From Akkermansiaceae bacterium UBA3385 (GTDB taxonomy: Bacteria; Verrucomicrobiota; Verrucomicrobiia; Verrucomicrobiales; Akkermansiaceae), in contig DEPT01000044.1 of NCBI GenBank assembly GCA_002358905.1, forward strand, positions 4,938-26,687: DNA of 21,750 nucleotides, given 5' to 3'. A model generated the notes under the pieces. It saw only the letters and a program-made list of their open reading frames with translations, was not told the origin of the DNA and did no database searches. A program made the position numbers and the translations under genes. Positions 14,749 to 21,750 of the stretch are shown piece after piece. Each line of letters opens with the position of its first letter. Position 1 is the first letter of the stretch.

Positions 14749-15549
14749 ATGGAAACCTCACCTGTCATTCTCACCGTCCTGGGCATTCTTGTAGCCGGCA
14801 TCTTCATTTTTGCCCTTATCAAAGGCGTTATCCGGATGATTCTCCTCGCGCTTGCCGTGTCCGGCTCCGTGGCGGCCTGGATGTTCCTGCAGAAAAACGG
14901 CTTCACCTATGTCTCCTTCATCACCGACTCTCCGGAACCATGGATGGTACAAGCCCTGGCCTGGAGTGTCTCCCTCTTCATCCTGCTGATTTTCTTCCAC
15001 GGCATGGTGTGGATATCCCAGCTTTTCTCCTTTAAGAAAAAGTTCGGTTTAGGCGGTGTACTGACAACAGTCCTCATGAGCCTTATCATGCTCTGGGTCA
15101 CCATGATGGGCATCAATTACTACGGCAATGTATGCCGCATCCGCTACTACCATGAACTGGCAGAAGCCCAGATGCAGAAAATCTCCAACCCAGCGGCAGA
15201 AATGCCCTCCATCCCGTGGTTCACACGCGTATCCACCGCGCTGCGGAAATCAGAAGTTACCGGCTGGATGCAAAGTCTCGACCCCATCGATGACCCGGCC
15301 CAGACCAATCTGGCCTGTCTGGTGGCCTTCGGCTGCACGCTGGATGAACCCACCTTCACCAATTTCTACAACACGCAGCTGGCCGGGCGCGGTATTCCCC
15401 AGCCCTCGCGTCTGCTCGATTTATTCCGCGACCCCGGTCTGCGCACCATGGTGAAGGAAGGCCGCTTTGTCTCCCTGCTGGAAAACGAACGTCTAAACAC
15501 CGTACTTCGTTTCCGAACCACCGCAGAAAAAATGCGGTTTATCCTGTAA
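14749..15549 (+). CDS. CvpA-like integral membrane protein
   Basis: This 266-residue product begins METSPVILTVLGILVAGIFI. It has about four membrane segments (residues 5-27, 30-47, 66-88 and 96-118), then a soluble C-terminal half of about 145 residues that includes SRLLDLFRDPGLRTMVKEGR. The four-helix start with a small loop after helix 1 (LIKGVIRMILLAL) resembles the CvpA (colicin V production) family, but the match is weak and the C-terminal half is not one I recognise. The frame is open upstream into the cytochrome gene; ATG 14749 is the first sensible start. It lies 22 nt after the cytochrome and is closed by a strong terminator, so the two probably form one operon. Confidence 0.6.
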   Translation: METSPVILTVLGILVAGIFIFALIKGVIRMILLALAVSGSVAAWMFLQKNGFTYVSFITDSPEPWMVQALAWSVSLFILLIFFHGMVWISQLFSFKKKFGLGGVLTTVLMSLIMLWVTMMGINYYGNVCRIRYYHELAEAQMQKISNPAAEMPSIPWFTRVSTALRKSEVTGWMQSLDPIDDPAQTNLACLVAFGCTLDEPTFTNFYNTQLAGRGIPQPSRLLDLFRDPGLRTMVKEGRFVSLLENERLNTVLRFRTTAEKMRFIL

Positions 15550-15553
15550 CAGA

Positions 15554-15590
15554 AAAAGGAGCTCCCCGATTCGAGGAGCTCCTTTTGTTC
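15554..15590. terminator. Bidirectional intrinsic terminator
   Basis: AAAAGGAGCTCC (15554-15565) and GGAGCTCCTTTT (15575-15586) form a perfect 12-bp stem with A and T runs at the two ends. It serves the CvpA-like gene (plus strand) and the antiporter gene (minus strand), which converge here. Confidence 0.92.
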
Positions 15591-15600
15591 TGTCTCGGCA

Positions 15601-17118
15601 TCACTTCTTCTTTTCCCAGGAGAAAGGCTCAAACTCTGCCACTGCCTGCGGATCTGCCCAGCTGGATTTACGCAAGGAATAAATCAGCAGAGGAATACCG
15701 GCAAACACTATGGTACCCACAATCAGGATACCCACGTATACGGCCGGGCTGCCTACCGGTATCTGCCCCGGTGGAATGAAGCTGAACAGGAATGCTACCA
15801 GGCTGCCCAGCAGCCCAAGACCACCGATGACCCACATGCCGAAATGCTTGCCGCAGGGTATGCGGAAAGAGCGCGGAACATCCGGCTCACGATAGCGCAG
15901 ATAAATAGCAGCCGCAAACATCAGCATATACATAATCAAATAAAGCAGAATGGTTAACTGACTGATAATCTGGTACGCAGTCTGCACGCTGGGCAGCACG
16001 ACAAAGAGCACCGAGAGCAAGGTGACAATACACCCCTGCAGAATCAGAATTCCGACCTGCACGCCCGCCTTATTCGTGCGCTGCATAAAACGCGGCAGAT
16101 ACCCCGCACAGCCCACCTGCAGCAAGCCCTTGGATGGCCCGCCCACCCAGGCAATCACCTGCGCCAGCACACCAAAAGCGAGGCAAAGCGCCATAAGCGG
16201 CCCCAGCCAGGAAACCTCAAAATAGGCAAAGAGATTGTCAAACGCAATCAGAAGGCTCTGGGTCAGGGTAATCTGGTCTTTCGGAATAATAAAGCCAATA
16301 GCCAGCGTACCGAACACAAAGATACACACCGTCATGACCGAGGCAATGGCAATGGCCAGCGGGTAATCGCGGCTGGGGTTCTCACATTCCTTCACATGCA
16401 CGGCACTCATCTCCATGCCGGCATAGAAAAGGAAAATACTGGCAGCCAGCACAATGTTGTTGAAATTAGAAAGATCCGGAATGAAATCCCGTGCACTCAT
16501 GCTGATATCAATGGGATTTCCCTGCCCCCAGTACACCATACCCATGAGCACCAGCAGAGCAGCCGGAATCACCGTACCAATCATCGCGCCCCATTTCGTG
16601 ATACTGCCGCTCGTCTGCATACCTCTCATGTTCAGGAACGTTGCAAGCCAGTACACCACCAGCACAATAACCAGCACATAAATATTATTGGAGGCCAGCA
16701 CGTGATCCCAGCTCTGGTCCGGCCCCATGAATGCCAGCGAAACAGCGGCAAAGGTCAGCACGGTGGGGAACCAGATGGTGGTCTGAATCCACTGCAGCCA
16801 GATAGCGAGGAACCCCCAGCGGGCACCGAAAGCCTCGCCCACCCAGCGGAACACACCGCCCTTCTGCGGCCAGCCCGTTGTCAGCTCAGCTGCTACAAGC
16901 GAAACCGGAATCAGGAAGAATACAGCCGCAAAAATATAATAGAATGCGGAACTCAACCCGTATGTTGTTTCCGCCGGTAAACCTCGCAAGCTTACAATGG
17001 CGGAAACATTAATCATGGCCAGCGTAAATACACCCAATTTGGCAATCTGGCCTTTCTTGCCCGGGCTACTCGGTTCTGTTTTCATGCTAACAGTGTTTGT
17101 TGTGTCTAATTGAACCAT
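15601..17118 (-). CDS. gadC: GadC-like glutamate/GABA antiporter (APC family)
   Basis: This 505-residue inner-membrane transporter has about 12 hydrophobic segments. Matches to the glutamate:GABA antiporter subfamily include PQKGGVFRWV (GGVF turn), MEMSAVHVKECENPSRDYPL (unwound helix region), and AWVGGPSKGLL (GPSRG equivalent). In E. coli GadC exchanges glutamate for GABA in acid resistance. Here the protein ends shortly after the last helix (ADPQAVAEFEPFSWEKKK) and lacks the long C-terminal plug that closes E. coli GadC at neutral pH, so its pH gating may differ. No decarboxylase gene lies next to it, so the substrate pair is not certain and another amino acid is possible. M12 at 17085 is an alternative start. 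The gene shares a convergent terminator with the CvpA-like gene. Confidence 0.8.
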   Translation of the reverse strand: MVQLDTTNTVSMKTEPSSPGKKGQIAKLGVFTLAMINVSAIVSLRGLPAETTYGLSSAFYYIFAAVFFLIPVSLVAAELTTGWPQKGGVFRWVGEAFGARWGFLAIWLQWIQTTIWFPTVLTFAAVSLAFMGPDQSWDHVLASNNIYVLVIVLVVYWLATFLNMRGMQTSGSITKWGAMIGTVIPAALLVLMGMVYWGQGNPIDISMSARDFIPDLSNFNNIVLAASIFLFYAGMEMSAVHVKECENPSRDYPLAIAIASVMTVCIFVFGTLAIGFIIPKDQITLTQSLLIAFDNLFAYFEVSWLGPLMALCLAFGVLAQVIAWVGGPSKGLLQVGCAGYLPRFMQRTNKAGVQVGILILQGCIVTLLSVLFVVLPSVQTAYQIISQLTILLYLIMYMLMFAAAIYLRYREPDVPRSFRIPCGKHFGMWVIGGLGLLGSLVAFLFSFIPPGQIPVGSPAVYVGILIVGTIVFAGIPLLIYSLRKSSWADPQAVAEFEPFSWEKKK

Positions 17119-17178
17119 TCGGTTTCACAGAAGAAGACCTCGCGCCGGGACTTCATGTTCTATATATGGTATACGCGT

Positions 17179-17381
17179 TGGCTTAATCAGCCATTCATCG
17201 GCAAATCGGCATTGAGCGATGAGAGTATGCGGCACAAAGTGCCGCTTTCGTACCGCCGCCTGGCGGTAATTCATGTGCGGCAACAGCCGTGCTTTCGTAC
17301 GCCCAACGGGCGGATTTCATCACGGGCCTGCCCGTGTATTTCATTGAGCGAAGCGACAAGTTTCCGCTGCATCAGCAACGG
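17179..17381. repeat. Row of small hairpins with TTTC-A/G spacers
   Basis: The region without genes (17119-17691) holds a row of short inverted repeats. Clear ones are 17229-17245 (GCGGCAC/GTGCCGC), 17252-17267 (ACCGCC/GGCGGT), 17275-17292 (GTGCGGC/GCCGTGC), 17300-17312 (CGCCC/GGGCG), 17321-17336 (CACGGGC/GCCCGTG), and imperfect 17344-17359 and 17364-17381. A further one at 17179-17193 (TGGCT/AGCCA) lies outside the regular run. Hairpin starts are 20-25 nt apart. Spacers are TTTCGT, AATTCAT, TTTCGTA, GATTTCAT and TATTTCAT, so spacers rather than stems are conserved. This is not a CRISPR array, since the stems differ in every unit. The rest of the gap shows nothing clear apart from the promoter at 17654. 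Confidence 0.85.
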
Positions 17382-17653
17382 AACTTCCCTTCCTGCGTTA
17401 TTATCATTTGAGTATTCACTGTGTTATGTAAAGCGTTGAAACCGCGATTTAATTTCCCCAGGGAGATGCAATGAGACAAGCGTACTCCTCATGGCTGATG
17501 CAACAGTAACCAGTCGCTGTCGGCTACTGCTTCATTACGCCAACGCGTATGGTATATCGACCGAATACCTGAAAGCTGATTATACTGCCTCAAGAGCAGT
17601 AGCCCGCCTGAACATGACACACCCGTTTTTTATTTCCGTATGCGTTAATTACC

Positions 17654-17681
17654 TTGTTTTCACGCAAGATTCTGGTACTAT
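17654..17681 (+). promoter_or_regulatory. Promoter of the IdeS-like gene
   Basis: The -35 is TTGTTT (17654-17659), the spacer is 16 bp, and the -10 is TACTAT (17676-17681) with an extended TGG. The ATG at 17692 lies 10 nt after the -10, giving a predicted leader of about 4 nt. Confidence 0.55.
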
Positions 17682-17691
17682 ACATAAAAAT

Positions 17692-18555
17692 ATGAAACGG
17701 CACATTCTCAGCACAGCGTTACTTCTGACCGCCAGTCTGTCTGCTCCGGCTGCAGAAGTTTGGGCACCCGGCGTTTCCGAAGACGGCGGATGGTACGATT
17801 ACCACAAAACAGGCAGCAATGACGGCACCATGGCCGATACCGCCATGTGCTGGGCCGCATCTGCCAGCAATGTTATTTCCTGGTGGCAGAATCACAACAT
17901 TGCCAGCATCACCTCATCCGTACCGCAAAATGAACAAATATTCAACACCTTCAAAGGCGTATACACAAACGGCGGCGGCAAGGCAGCATACGCATACGAA
18001 TGGTGGGTAAACGGCGACTGGAACGCCCCCAACGGTGACGGCTGGGCTGCCATCGACAAAGGTATGCCGGCAGAATACATCCCCTATGCCAACGGTGGAT
18101 TCCTCAGCAAGGTGTACGATACAAGCGCCTATCCCATCACCATTGCCACAAGTTCCAATAACCCTTACGCCTACAGTGAGGCAGTGGTTAATGCACTGAG
18201 CAATGGATATGCCCTGACGCTGTCCACCGAGAACTCCGGGGTGGCTCATGCCTATACCCTCTGGGGTGCAGAATACGAGATAACTGCCAATGGCTATGAA
18301 CTTACCGCGGTTTGGCTCACCAATTCGGATGATATCAATAACGCCCCCCAGCTGTTCAGCAAGGATGTTGTCTGCACCTATGTAGAAAAAGGCGGGGTAG
18401 GAACCGGCAGTATAGCATTTAATGAAAACATGGGGGCTACCTTCACCGCAGTTGCAGGGCTCCGGGCAGAGCCCCGCATTATCCCCGAACCCGCAACAGC
18501 CATACTGAGCCTTGCTGCCCTGCTCGGGCTTGCAGCCCGCCGCCGCAGACGCTGA
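17692..18555 (+). CDS. IdeS/Mac-like (peptidase C66) secreted cysteine protease with PEP-CTERM anchor
   Basis: The 287-residue product has a signal peptide (MKRHILSTALLLTASLSAPA, cleavage near residue 21) and a C-terminal PEP-CTERM tail (P265-E-P267, hydrophobic stretch 268-282, then RRRRR). In between it follows the IdeS/Mac pattern of streptococcal IgG-cleaving protease. VWAPGV at 23-28 matches IdeS VWTKGV, GWYD and K39 match the segment holding oxyanion K84, and MCWAASASNVISWW at 52-65 holds the catalytic C53 (IdeS CAAATAGNMLHWW). VAHAYTLWGA at 184-193 holds H186 (IdeS NHVINLWGA), and LTNSDD at 209-214 matches IdeS VTDSDS. The catalytic Asp284 of IdeS aligns with N211, as Asn serves in papain; D213 is kept. 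The product is probably exported and anchored in the outer envelope. Ig cleavage is not shown; the substrate could be another host or mucus protein. Confidence 0.8.
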   Translation: MKRHILSTALLLTASLSAPAAEVWAPGVSEDGGWYDYHKTGSNDGTMADTAMCWAASASNVISWWQNHNIASITSSVPQNEQIFNTFKGVYTNGGGKAAYAYEWWVNGDWNAPNGDGWAAIDKGMPAEYIPYANGGFLSKVYDTSAYPITIATSSNNPYAYSEAVVNALSNGYALTLSTENSGVAHAYTLWGAEYEITANGYELTAVWLTNSDDINNAPQLFSKDVVCTYVEKGGVGTGSIAFNENMGATFTAVAGLRAEPRIIPEPATAILSLAALLGLAARRRRR

Positions 18556-18579
18556 GCCAGCCATCACCTCACTCTCAAA

Positions 18580-18613
18580 AAACGGCGTATCCCCGGCATG
18601 GGATACGCCGTTT
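18580..18613. terminator. Bidirectional intrinsic terminator
   Basis: AAACGGCGTATCCC (18580-18593) and GGGATACGCCGTTT (18600-18613) form a perfect 14-bp stem with a 6-nt loop. It separates the convergent IdeS-like gene and cydB. Confidence 0.92.
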
Positions 18614-18636
18614 CTCTATTATCAGGCGCAGGGCAT

Positions 18637-19770
18637 TCACTCCCCCTGATTCGCTTCCTCCGGCGTAACCGGCTGCTTATCCAGCGCACGCCAGGCCCAG
18701 GCAATGTATGCCAGCACAAAAGGAATAAGGAAGGAAACCACCGTCATGGTCTGCAGCGTAAACAAACTGGATGAACTATTCGCAATCGTCAGGGAACTCT
18801 GCAAATCAGCTACCGAGGGGTAAAACGCGGTGTCATGCCACCCTGCACAAAGCAGCAGCGCCAGCACCACCAACACACATCCAGGCCCGGCCAGCCAGAA
18901 AGAGCGCCCCCAGCCGCGCAAGCCAAGTCCCCAGCCGGCCAGCACCAGCAGCACACCCAGCAAAAGCAGTGCTGCCACCCCGGGCATAGCCAGCAGATTG
19001 AGCAGGTACTTGCCCTCCTCCTGGTAAACAAGTCCAGTCTCCGGCACATAGGCAAACCCCGCAGCCCCAAGCCAGTTCACCAGCCAGGTAAGGAAGAACA
19101 GCAGAAAAAACAGCCCCTCCATCCACAGGCGCCGACGGCACACCTCGCGCAACCCGACATCAGCCATGCAGCCCATGAAATACAGACAGGCCAGTAAGCG
19201 AGTGAGCAGAAACACACTCAGCCCCAGCAGCAGATTCTGCGGCACCAGCGCAGCCTCCAGCCCGTGCAGCGGCGTAGCCCAGCGGGAAATAACCGGCATA
19301 GCCGGATTCGTCACCGCCGCTTTATCCACCACAAACTCCGCGCCGGTAAAAAACGTGCCTACCGCCGTGCCAATAAGCAGCGGCCCCAGCACCCCATTTG
19401 CAAACAGGAACACGCGGTACGTATTCATGCCAAGCAAATTACTGCGTTTGAGCTGAAACTCATACGAAACCGCCTGCAGCACAAAACAGAGCAGAATAAG
19501 CAGCCACACCCAGTACGCCCCTCCAAAACTCGTGCTGTAAAACAAAGGAAACGAAGCAAAAAACGCCCCGCCGAACGTCACCAGCGTCGTGAAGGTCAGC
19601 TCCCACTTGCGCCCCGTAGCCAGCAGAAGCATGCGGCGGTGCTCCTCCGTGCGCCCCAGCGTCCAGATAAGCGACTGCCCGCCCTGTACAAACATCAGAA
19701 ACACCAGCAAAGCCCCCAGCAACGAAACCAGGAACCACCAATAATGCTGCAACAAAAATAGCTCATCCAT
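18637..19770 (-). CDS. cydB: Cytochrome bd quinol oxidase subunit II
   Basis: The 377-residue subunit has about nine membrane helices. Conserved landmarks are LLQHYWWFLVSLLGALLVFL near the start, FVQGGQ, RKWELTFTTLVTFGGAFFAS, FPLFYSTSFGGAYWVW and GAEFVVD. This is the CydB layout common in Bacteroidota-type bd oxidases. With CydA it forms the high-affinity terminal oxidase that reduces O2 to water from quinol in the inner membrane, letting an anaerobe cope with traces of oxygen. ATG 19770 (MDELFLL) is preferred to the GTG two codons upstream; there is no Shine-Dalgarno, since the gap to cydA is filled by a heptamer repeat. It is the last gene of the operon, ending at the terminator at 18580-18613. 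Confidence 0.95.
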   Translation of the reverse strand: MDELFLLQHYWWFLVSLLGALLVFLMFVQGGQSLIWTLGRTEEHRRMLLLATGRKWELTFTTLVTFGGAFFASFPLFYSTSFGGAYWVWLLILLCFVLQAVSYEFQLKRSNLLGMNTYRVFLFANGVLGPLLIGTAVGTFFTGAEFVVDKAAVTNPAMPVISRWATPLHGLEAALVPQNLLLGLSVFLLTRLLACLYFMGCMADVGLREVCRRRLWMEGLFFLLFFLTWLVNWLGAAGFAYVPETGLVYQEEGKYLLNLLAMPGVAALLLLGVLLVLAGWGLGLRGWGRSFWLAGPGCVLVVLALLLCAGWHDTAFYPSVADLQSSLTIANSSSSLFTLQTMTVVSFLIPFVLAYIAWAWRALDKQPVTPEEANQGE

Positions 19771-19773
19771 ACT

Positions 19774-19808
19774 CACTAATCACTATTCACTATTCACTAT
19801 TCACTATT
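19774..19808. repeat. Heptamer tandem repeat between cydA and cydB
   Basis: Five copies of CACTATT are present, the first as the variant CACTAAT (19774-19780) and then four perfect copies (19781-19808). They fill nearly the whole gap between cydA and cydB, where a ribosome binding site would be expected. On the coding strand the unit reads AATAGTG, the same heptamer as at 21693-21734, in inverse orientation. Confidence 0.95.
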
Positions 19809-19814
19809 CCTTGT

Positions 19815-21347
19815 TCACTCCTCCGGTCCTTCAGCTATGGCCTTGCCCATAATACGCAGCTCCGCCAGCAGCAGCAGCGTGAACAAGCCCAGGAAAATAA
19901 AGAAAGTCGTCTGCACCGCCCCCACATCCAGGCGTGAAACAGCCGCCACATTCGGCAGCAGCCCCTGAATAGCCCAGGGCTGGCGCCCCACCTCAGCCAC
20001 CACCCAGCCCGCCTGGCTCGCCAGCCAGGCCAGCGGCGTGGTAAGCACCACCGCCCACAGCACCGGCTTCCACCTGCAAATCCACTTGCCGAACAACAGC
20101 ACCCCGGCAAAAAGCACAATAAAATACCCCCCCAGCATCACCATGATACGGAAGCCGTAAAACGTGAGCGGCACCGGCGGAACCAACTGCCCCGGGGAGC
20201 TCAGATACCCATAGCCGAAGTAAGCAAAATTCGCCCGCAGCGTCTCCAGTGCCGCCGCTTTTTCCACCTCATCCTTAGCCGCGCGGTAAGCAGCCAGCGC
20301 CGCAATCGCCTTGCGGCCACGCTCCATCTTCTCCTCTGCAGAAAGCGCCACAGAGCCATCCGGCTGCGTGTAGCCGCCCTCCAGCAACTGGCGAATCCCC
20401 GGCACAAAGCCATTCACATCATGCGTAGCCAGAAACGAAAGACCATACGGAAGCTCTATATTGAACAGGAACGGACTCTTCTGCCCCGGGGCCGCCCAGT
20501 CCACCCCCGGCCTCAGCGCAGCAGCCACCACCAGGCCCTGGCTCGTTCCACCCTCGTACAAGCCCTCCGCCGCCGCCAGCTTCATCGGCTGGTGCAGCGC
20601 AATATCACGCCCGCTCTGGTGCCCGGTGTGGGCCGTCAGCAGCGCCGCCACCAGCCCGAACCACGCAGCCACCCGCATACTGGCTCGCGCAAACTCAGCA
20701 TGCCGCCCGCGCAGCAGATACCAGCAACTCACCCCCACCACAAACACCGCCCCCAGCACCCAGCTGGAAGTCACCGTGTGGCAAAACTTCGTCACCGCCA
20801 CCGGCGAGAGCGCCACCGCCGCAAAATCCACCATCTCATTACGCACCGTATCCGGGTTAAACTCCATGCCCACCGGGTGCTGCATCCACGCATTAGCCAC
20901 CAGAATCCACCACGCCGACAGCGTCGCTCCTGTAACCGTGAGCCATGTGGAAGCCAGGTGAGCCCCCCTGCTCACCTTGTTCCAGCCAAAGTACATAACA
21001 GCAATAAAGGTAGACTCCATGAAAAACGCCACAATACCCTCAATCGCCAACGGCGCACCGAAAATATCACCCACAAACCAACTGTAGTTGCTCCAGTTCG
21101 TCCCGAACTCAAACTCCAGAATAATCCCCGTGGCCACACCCATGGCAAAATTAATGCCGAAAAGCTTCATCCAGAACCTAGCCGTCTGCTTCCAGAACTC
21201 CTGCCCCGTCCGCACATACAGCGTTTCCATAATCGCCATCACCACCCCCAGCCCAAGGGTGAGCGGCACAAAAATCCAATGGTACATCGCCGTCAGCGCA
21301 AACTGCGCACGCGACCAATCAACCAGCGTCGTATCTATCGCATCCAT
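19815..21347 (-). CDS. cydA: Cytochrome bd quinol oxidase subunit I
   Basis: The 510-residue subunit carries the haems and the quinol site. The start (SRAQFALTAMYHWIFVPLTL) holds H23, equivalent to E. coli H19, a haem b595 ligand. The GRQPW motif (VVAEVGRQPWAIQG) lies in the C-terminal quarter. The length is close to the E. coli protein (522), and the quinol-binding loop region (about residues 250-355) is present. The ATG at 21347 follows the DUF4492 stop by 9 nt, and cydB follows after a 44-nt gap. Role: quinol oxidation and O2 reduction in the inner membrane, without proton pumping. No sign of truncation or frameshift. Confidence 0.97.
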   Translation of the reverse strand: MDAIDTTLVDWSRAQFALTAMYHWIFVPLTLGLGVVMAIMETLYVRTGQEFWKQTARFWMKLFGINFAMGVATGIILEFEFGTNWSNYSWFVGDIFGAPLAIEGIVAFFMESTFIAVMYFGWNKVSRGAHLASTWLTVTGATLSAWWILVANAWMQHPVGMEFNPDTVRNEMVDFAAVALSPVAVTKFCHTVTSSWVLGAVFVVGVSCWYLLRGRHAEFARASMRVAAWFGLVAALLTAHTGHQSGRDIALHQPMKLAAAEGLYEGGTSQGLVVAAALRPGVDWAAPGQKSPFLFNIELPYGLSFLATHDVNGFVPGIRQLLEGGYTQPDGSVALSAEEKMERGRKAIAALAAYRAAKDEVEKAAALETLRANFAYFGYGYLSSPGQLVPPVPLTFYGFRIMVMLGGYFIVLFAGVLLFGKWICRWKPVLWAVVLTTPLAWLASQAGWVVAEVGRQPWAIQGLLPNVAAVSRLDVGAVQTTFFIFLGLFTLLLLAELRIMGKAIAEGPEE

Positions 21348-21356
21348 AAAATTGCA

Positions 21357-21572
21357 TCATTTCTCCATTTCGCCAGCTCGGCTCGTCAGCTCACCCAGCA
21401 CTGCATTCCCCTTCTCCTCTTCACCTCCCTGCAGATACGCCGGAAAGAAAAAAGCCTTCAGCACGGCAAACATAATAAAAAGCTTCAGCAGAATAATACC
21501 CCACAGCACCCGCCCCAGCGTCATGCTCCGGAATCCTTCAACATAAAACTTCACTATCCGCCCAAAAATCAC
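21357..21572 (-). CDS. DUF4492 family small membrane protein, cydAB-linked
   Basis: The 71-residue protein has a core FYVEGFRSMTLGRVLWGIIL followed by KLFIMFAVLKAFFFP, one or two membrane helices, matching DUF4492, whose genes sit just upstream of cydA in many Bacteroidota. It may help assemble or stabilise the bd oxidase, as CydX does in E. coli, but that is an inference from linkage. The start is a GTG at 21572, chosen because the predicted family N-terminus (GRIVKFYVEGF) begins just after it. A -10 TATAAT ends only 6 nt upstream, so the mRNA would begin at or next to the GTG. Confidence 0.85.
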   Translation of the reverse strand: MIFGRIVKFYVEGFRSMTLGRVLWGIILLKLFIMFAVLKAFFFPAYLQGGEEEKGNAVLGELTSRAGEMEK

Positions 21573-21578
21573 ACTCGC

Positions 21579-21606
21579 ATTATAGGCTATTCTCCCGACA
21601 ACGCAA
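21579..21606 (-). promoter_or_regulatory. Promoter of the DUF4492-cydAB operon
   Basis: On the minus strand the -35 is TTGCGT (21606-21601), the spacer is 16 bp, and the -10 is a perfect TATAAT (21584-21579). The predicted transcription start, about 7 nt on, falls at the GTG start codon at 21572. Confidence 0.8.
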
Positions 21607-21639
21607 GCCTTTTATGCGTATCACCACCAAACAGATAAC

Positions 21640-21750
<111 letters not shown>

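Noticed and set aside
17179..17381. CRISPR array.
   Set aside because: Stem sequences differ in every unit, the constant part is a 5-8 nt spacer, and no cas gene is present.
20421..21638. Long plus-strand open frame (405 codons) opposite cydA.
   Set aside because: It is an arginine-, histidine- and proline-rich antisense shadow of cydA, which is unmistakable on the other strand.

Overview
The window joins two different pieces of DNA. Positions 1 to about 12,000 look like a phage-derived or other integrated element. From about 12,500 to the right edge the DNA looks like chromosome of a gut-type Verrucomicrobiota, most like Akkermansia or a close relative. The host call is an inference. It rests on a secreted protein with a PEP-CTERM tail, a cydAB operon led by a DUF4492 gene, a secreted multihaem cytochrome with TPR repeats, a GadC-type antiporter, and weak or absent Shine-Dalgarno sites at most genes.

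Element, leftward arm (1-2993, minus strand): a tight run of overlapping genes. In order these are an unknown protein, a small unknown protein, an orphan KilAC-type antirepressor domain, a short family A DNA polymerase with a 3'-5' exonuclease domain, and an HTH protein that runs off the left edge. The last gene contains five in-frame copies of a 33-bp repeat, each with a 13-bp palindrome. Rightward arm (3209-8374): two small unknown genes, a possible sigma-like regulator, an SNF2-like helicase, a DUF2800 nuclease and a probable DNA-binding protein. Together these look like a phage replication and recombination set. A 33-bp leader sequence with 30/33 identity lies just ahead of the first leftward gene and ahead of the helicase. 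Integration arm (8225-12007): two related tiny basic proteins, then DUF2924, serine recombinase and HTH genes. A convergent 342-residue protein repeats the DUF2924-like C-terminus. No capsid, tail or lysis gene is visible, so prophage, satellite and other integrative element remain open. The right end of the element probably lies between 12,076 and 12,500, but I could not place an att site.

Chromosomal part: tRNA-Val(UAC) has its own promoter and terminator on the minus strand. An octahaem secreted cytochrome with HEAT/TPR repeats is followed by a CvpA-like membrane protein. A GadC-like antiporter lies on the minus strand. A 0.57-kb region without genes then contains an ordered row of about seven small hairpins. 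Next is a secreted PEP-CTERM protein that I recognise as an IdeS/Mac-like (C66) cysteine protease; this is the most notable gene in the window. The window ends with DUF4492-cydA-cydB on the minus strand. Heptamer tandem repeats sit in the cydA-cydB gap and again upstream of the operon. Several chromosomal promoters share a TTGC-type -35 and place transcription starts at or within about 5 nt of the start codon, suggesting leaderless mRNAs.
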